Shown here: positions 61,966 to 64,000 of the stretch, in pieces
Numbering within the stretch: the first letter of the stretch is position 1
How the letters are laid out: the number at the start of each line of letters is the position of its first letter
Assembly: GCA_963971405.1 (NCBI GenBank)
Contig: OZ020491.1
Coordinates: 2,238,910-2,302,909 of the forward strand
Length of the DNA: 64,000 nucleotides
Source: Psococerastis gibbosa
Taxonomy: Eukaryota > Arthropoda > Insecta > Psocodea > Psocidae
Direction: 5' to 3'
Notes under the pieces: generated by a model
What the model saw: the letters and a program-made list of their open reading frames with translations, nothing else
The model's database searches: none
What the model was told of the DNA's origin: nothing
Translations under genes and position numbers: made by a program

Positions 61966-62879
61966 CCCTATATAGAGTCATGGACTTTTGGTACCGTATG
62001 CATGTAAAATTGAAACTATACTTCTATCAAAATGCGTAAACGTAACATCCCACTATTTCCGGCCTATTTTGTAAAAACATTTCCTCCGGAGGAGAACCCA
62101 GGATTTCAGGGGTGTTACAACCCCCTCCCCCTGAAGCCGTTTTATGCAATACTTTGCAAGTGCAGTGACCCACAGTATGCCTGAAAAGTGTCACTAGTTA
62201 CCGACCACCGTTCATATTGTGAGAGTAGTGACTAAGGTGTCATTAGCATTAATAATTGTTTAGCACGACCGCGCGGTCTGCCTCGACCTCGCTGGAGCTG
62301 GTCGTGCTTAAATTGGTCTAGAATGTTTTGCACCATAGCTTAATTTACAACTGAATTTATTTTATTTTTGTATCACATCCGATCCAAGTACAGATGTACC
62401 TGCTGTTGTACTAGGCATTGGAACGATGGAAACCCTTTGTTTACTCCAATACTTCCATAGGTAATTTAAACACATAGTATATTAAAAATTAGTATAGGTA
62501 CCGAGGTAAATAATTAATATGATATTTCCATAGCAAAGAACCGGTCCGAATCGAACATTATCATTATCAAATTTGTATAGGTACCGAGATAAATAATATG
62601 ATATTTCCATAGTAAATAATTTTCCAATGGTTAAATTTCAGTTGTCTTGAAATTCCCTACCCAAAAGCACTGAATTGATCGATGGGACGCATAACCGTAA
62701 CCAGGACTTTATTTTGGGGAGGACTGCGATCCTACAGTATGCAGTGAAATGTCGCATTTCTGGAAAGTTCAATTCAATTCCGGGGGGGGGGGGGGGGGGG
62801 TTGCAAACATCTGGTTACGGGCCTGATGGGGCGATTGCATAGTCTAGACTCTAGAACGTGCAGATCAATGCATTACAAC

Positions 62880-63985
62880 ACAGCAATAATGATATGTAAT
62901 GGAAAAAAACAATTTTTGTTACTCTAAAACTAAAAAAAATACTTTTTCATAAAAATAGAATCTTTTTTAATTTTCTACCCCCCAGAACCAAACTATCAAG
63001 GGGCAAGCGACCTATTGGATTTAGTTTTAATTAATAACGAATACAATATAGACAGGTGGCCTATTTAAATTTAGAAATTAGTTGGGGCCTTTTTTGAGAA
63101 AAATATTTTTTGCTTTCCAATTTATGCGTAGTATAAGGAAAGCTTTGTGACGGTCGAAATTTTCGATTCCGAGATTTCAACGGATTTACACGTTTTGAGG
63201 TCCCAGGAACCAAAAAAGGGGTTTTTACGAAATGTCTGTCTGTCGCTCTGTCTGTCGCTCGGTCTGTCTGTCTGTTCGTCGATTTCCGGGCAAGCTACTC
63301 GGTCGATTTTGATGAAATTCTGCAAGTAGGTTCACAAAAATCATCCTCGGGACCATTTTTTTTATTTTGGGCTATCTCGATTTGGGGGAGTTTTATATTC
63401 AAAAAACTCCAAAAAAACGTCTAGAAAAATTATTTATCCAAAACGGCTCCAACGATTTCTTTTAAATTCACATATATTGTAGTCGTTATTAATATTGACA
63501 AAATGCAGGGGGTCGCTTGCCCCTTGATAATTTGCTTCTCGGGGTAAAAAAATAAAAATAACTAAATTTTAATGAAAAATGACTAAAAAATAATTTTTAT
63601 GTGAAACCATTCCATCGATGATTTCTACCTTCAGGTATGTTTTAGGTGTTAAATTGAGTAACGAAACCGGACAGATTGCTTTCCCAAAAAACTATTTGGT
63701 TTTGTGCAAAAAAAAATGTTTTTGAAAAAATGATAGAAAATTCACGGTCAAATGCATTGCGTGCCCTGCCATTATTGCTGTGTGGTAATTTGTTGGTCTC
63801 ACCTATCTAGAATTTACCTCACCTCCAGTGACATCAGGTGGGCAACGCCCCACCACACCCCCCCCCCCCCCTCCCCGAGATATCGGAAATTTAACCATAG
63901 GGAAATGATTTACCTTGAAATTACTCATTTTCTCTAGCTACTACTTGATAAATTGGAAAGCATGTTCGAGTAAACTCGGACCGGC
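62880..63985. repeat. Large palindromic family, copy 3 (A'-B-A-C)
   Basis: A' (62880-63105) with atcaaggggcaagcgac, then ttatgcgtagtataaggaaa, B with (gtct)n, A from 63475, and C with a C run and gagatatcggaaatttaacc. It reaches almost to the window edge; a B' block may follow outside. Confidence 0.75.
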
Positions 63986-64000
63986 TCTTTGTAGTTTTTT

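Overview
This is a repeat-rich animal nuclear window. It holds split genes with GT-AG introns, a multi-exon ZC3H4/Su(s) homologue, an EXO1-like gene, Ty3 and Copia LTR retrotransposons, non-LTR retrotransposon tails, a tRNA-derived SINE, and many small palindromic DNA transposons. Nothing bacterial was seen (no operons, no Shine-Dalgarno-led genes, no CRISPR). The AT-rich introns, the frequent octamer taggccta and the dense MITEs suggest a marine or other non-model invertebrate. I cannot name the phylum.

Layout. 1-2491: 5' end of a Ty3-type retrotransposon on the minus strand, with gag and pol in one open frame. 3917-16686: an EXO1-like gene on the minus strand; five exons splice in phase to 349 codons. 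Its introns hold palindromic elements, a LINE fragment and a young 4.1 kb Copia element with identical LTRs and a GCTAC target duplication. 16773-18908: possible hAT-type remnant with nested poly-G repeats. 20191-20966: the last three exons of an unrecognised minus-strand gene. 20976-21110: a mariner transposase scrap. 21165-22805: an intact single-exon F-box/LRR gene on the plus strand. 22.9-38.1 kb: no gene that I can support, only SINEs, MITEs and foldback elements. 38186-56506: a ZC3H4/Su(s) homologue on the plus strand; fifteen exons join in phase to 1687 codons plus stop. 56.6-64 kb: MITEs, a LINE fragment, hAT-type elements and another copy of a large palindromic family.

Main point of interest. 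The EXO1-like gene keeps the family fold signatures and clean splice sites but has replaced three of the seven acidic metal ligands of EXO1 (D78, D152 and D173 in human numbering) and the catalytic lysine K85. It looks like a pseudo-nuclease paralogue. Second, the young Copia element has an intact 1139-codon ORF but lacks the RNase H domain. All exon joins and repeat boundaries were read by eye; no alignment or database search was run.
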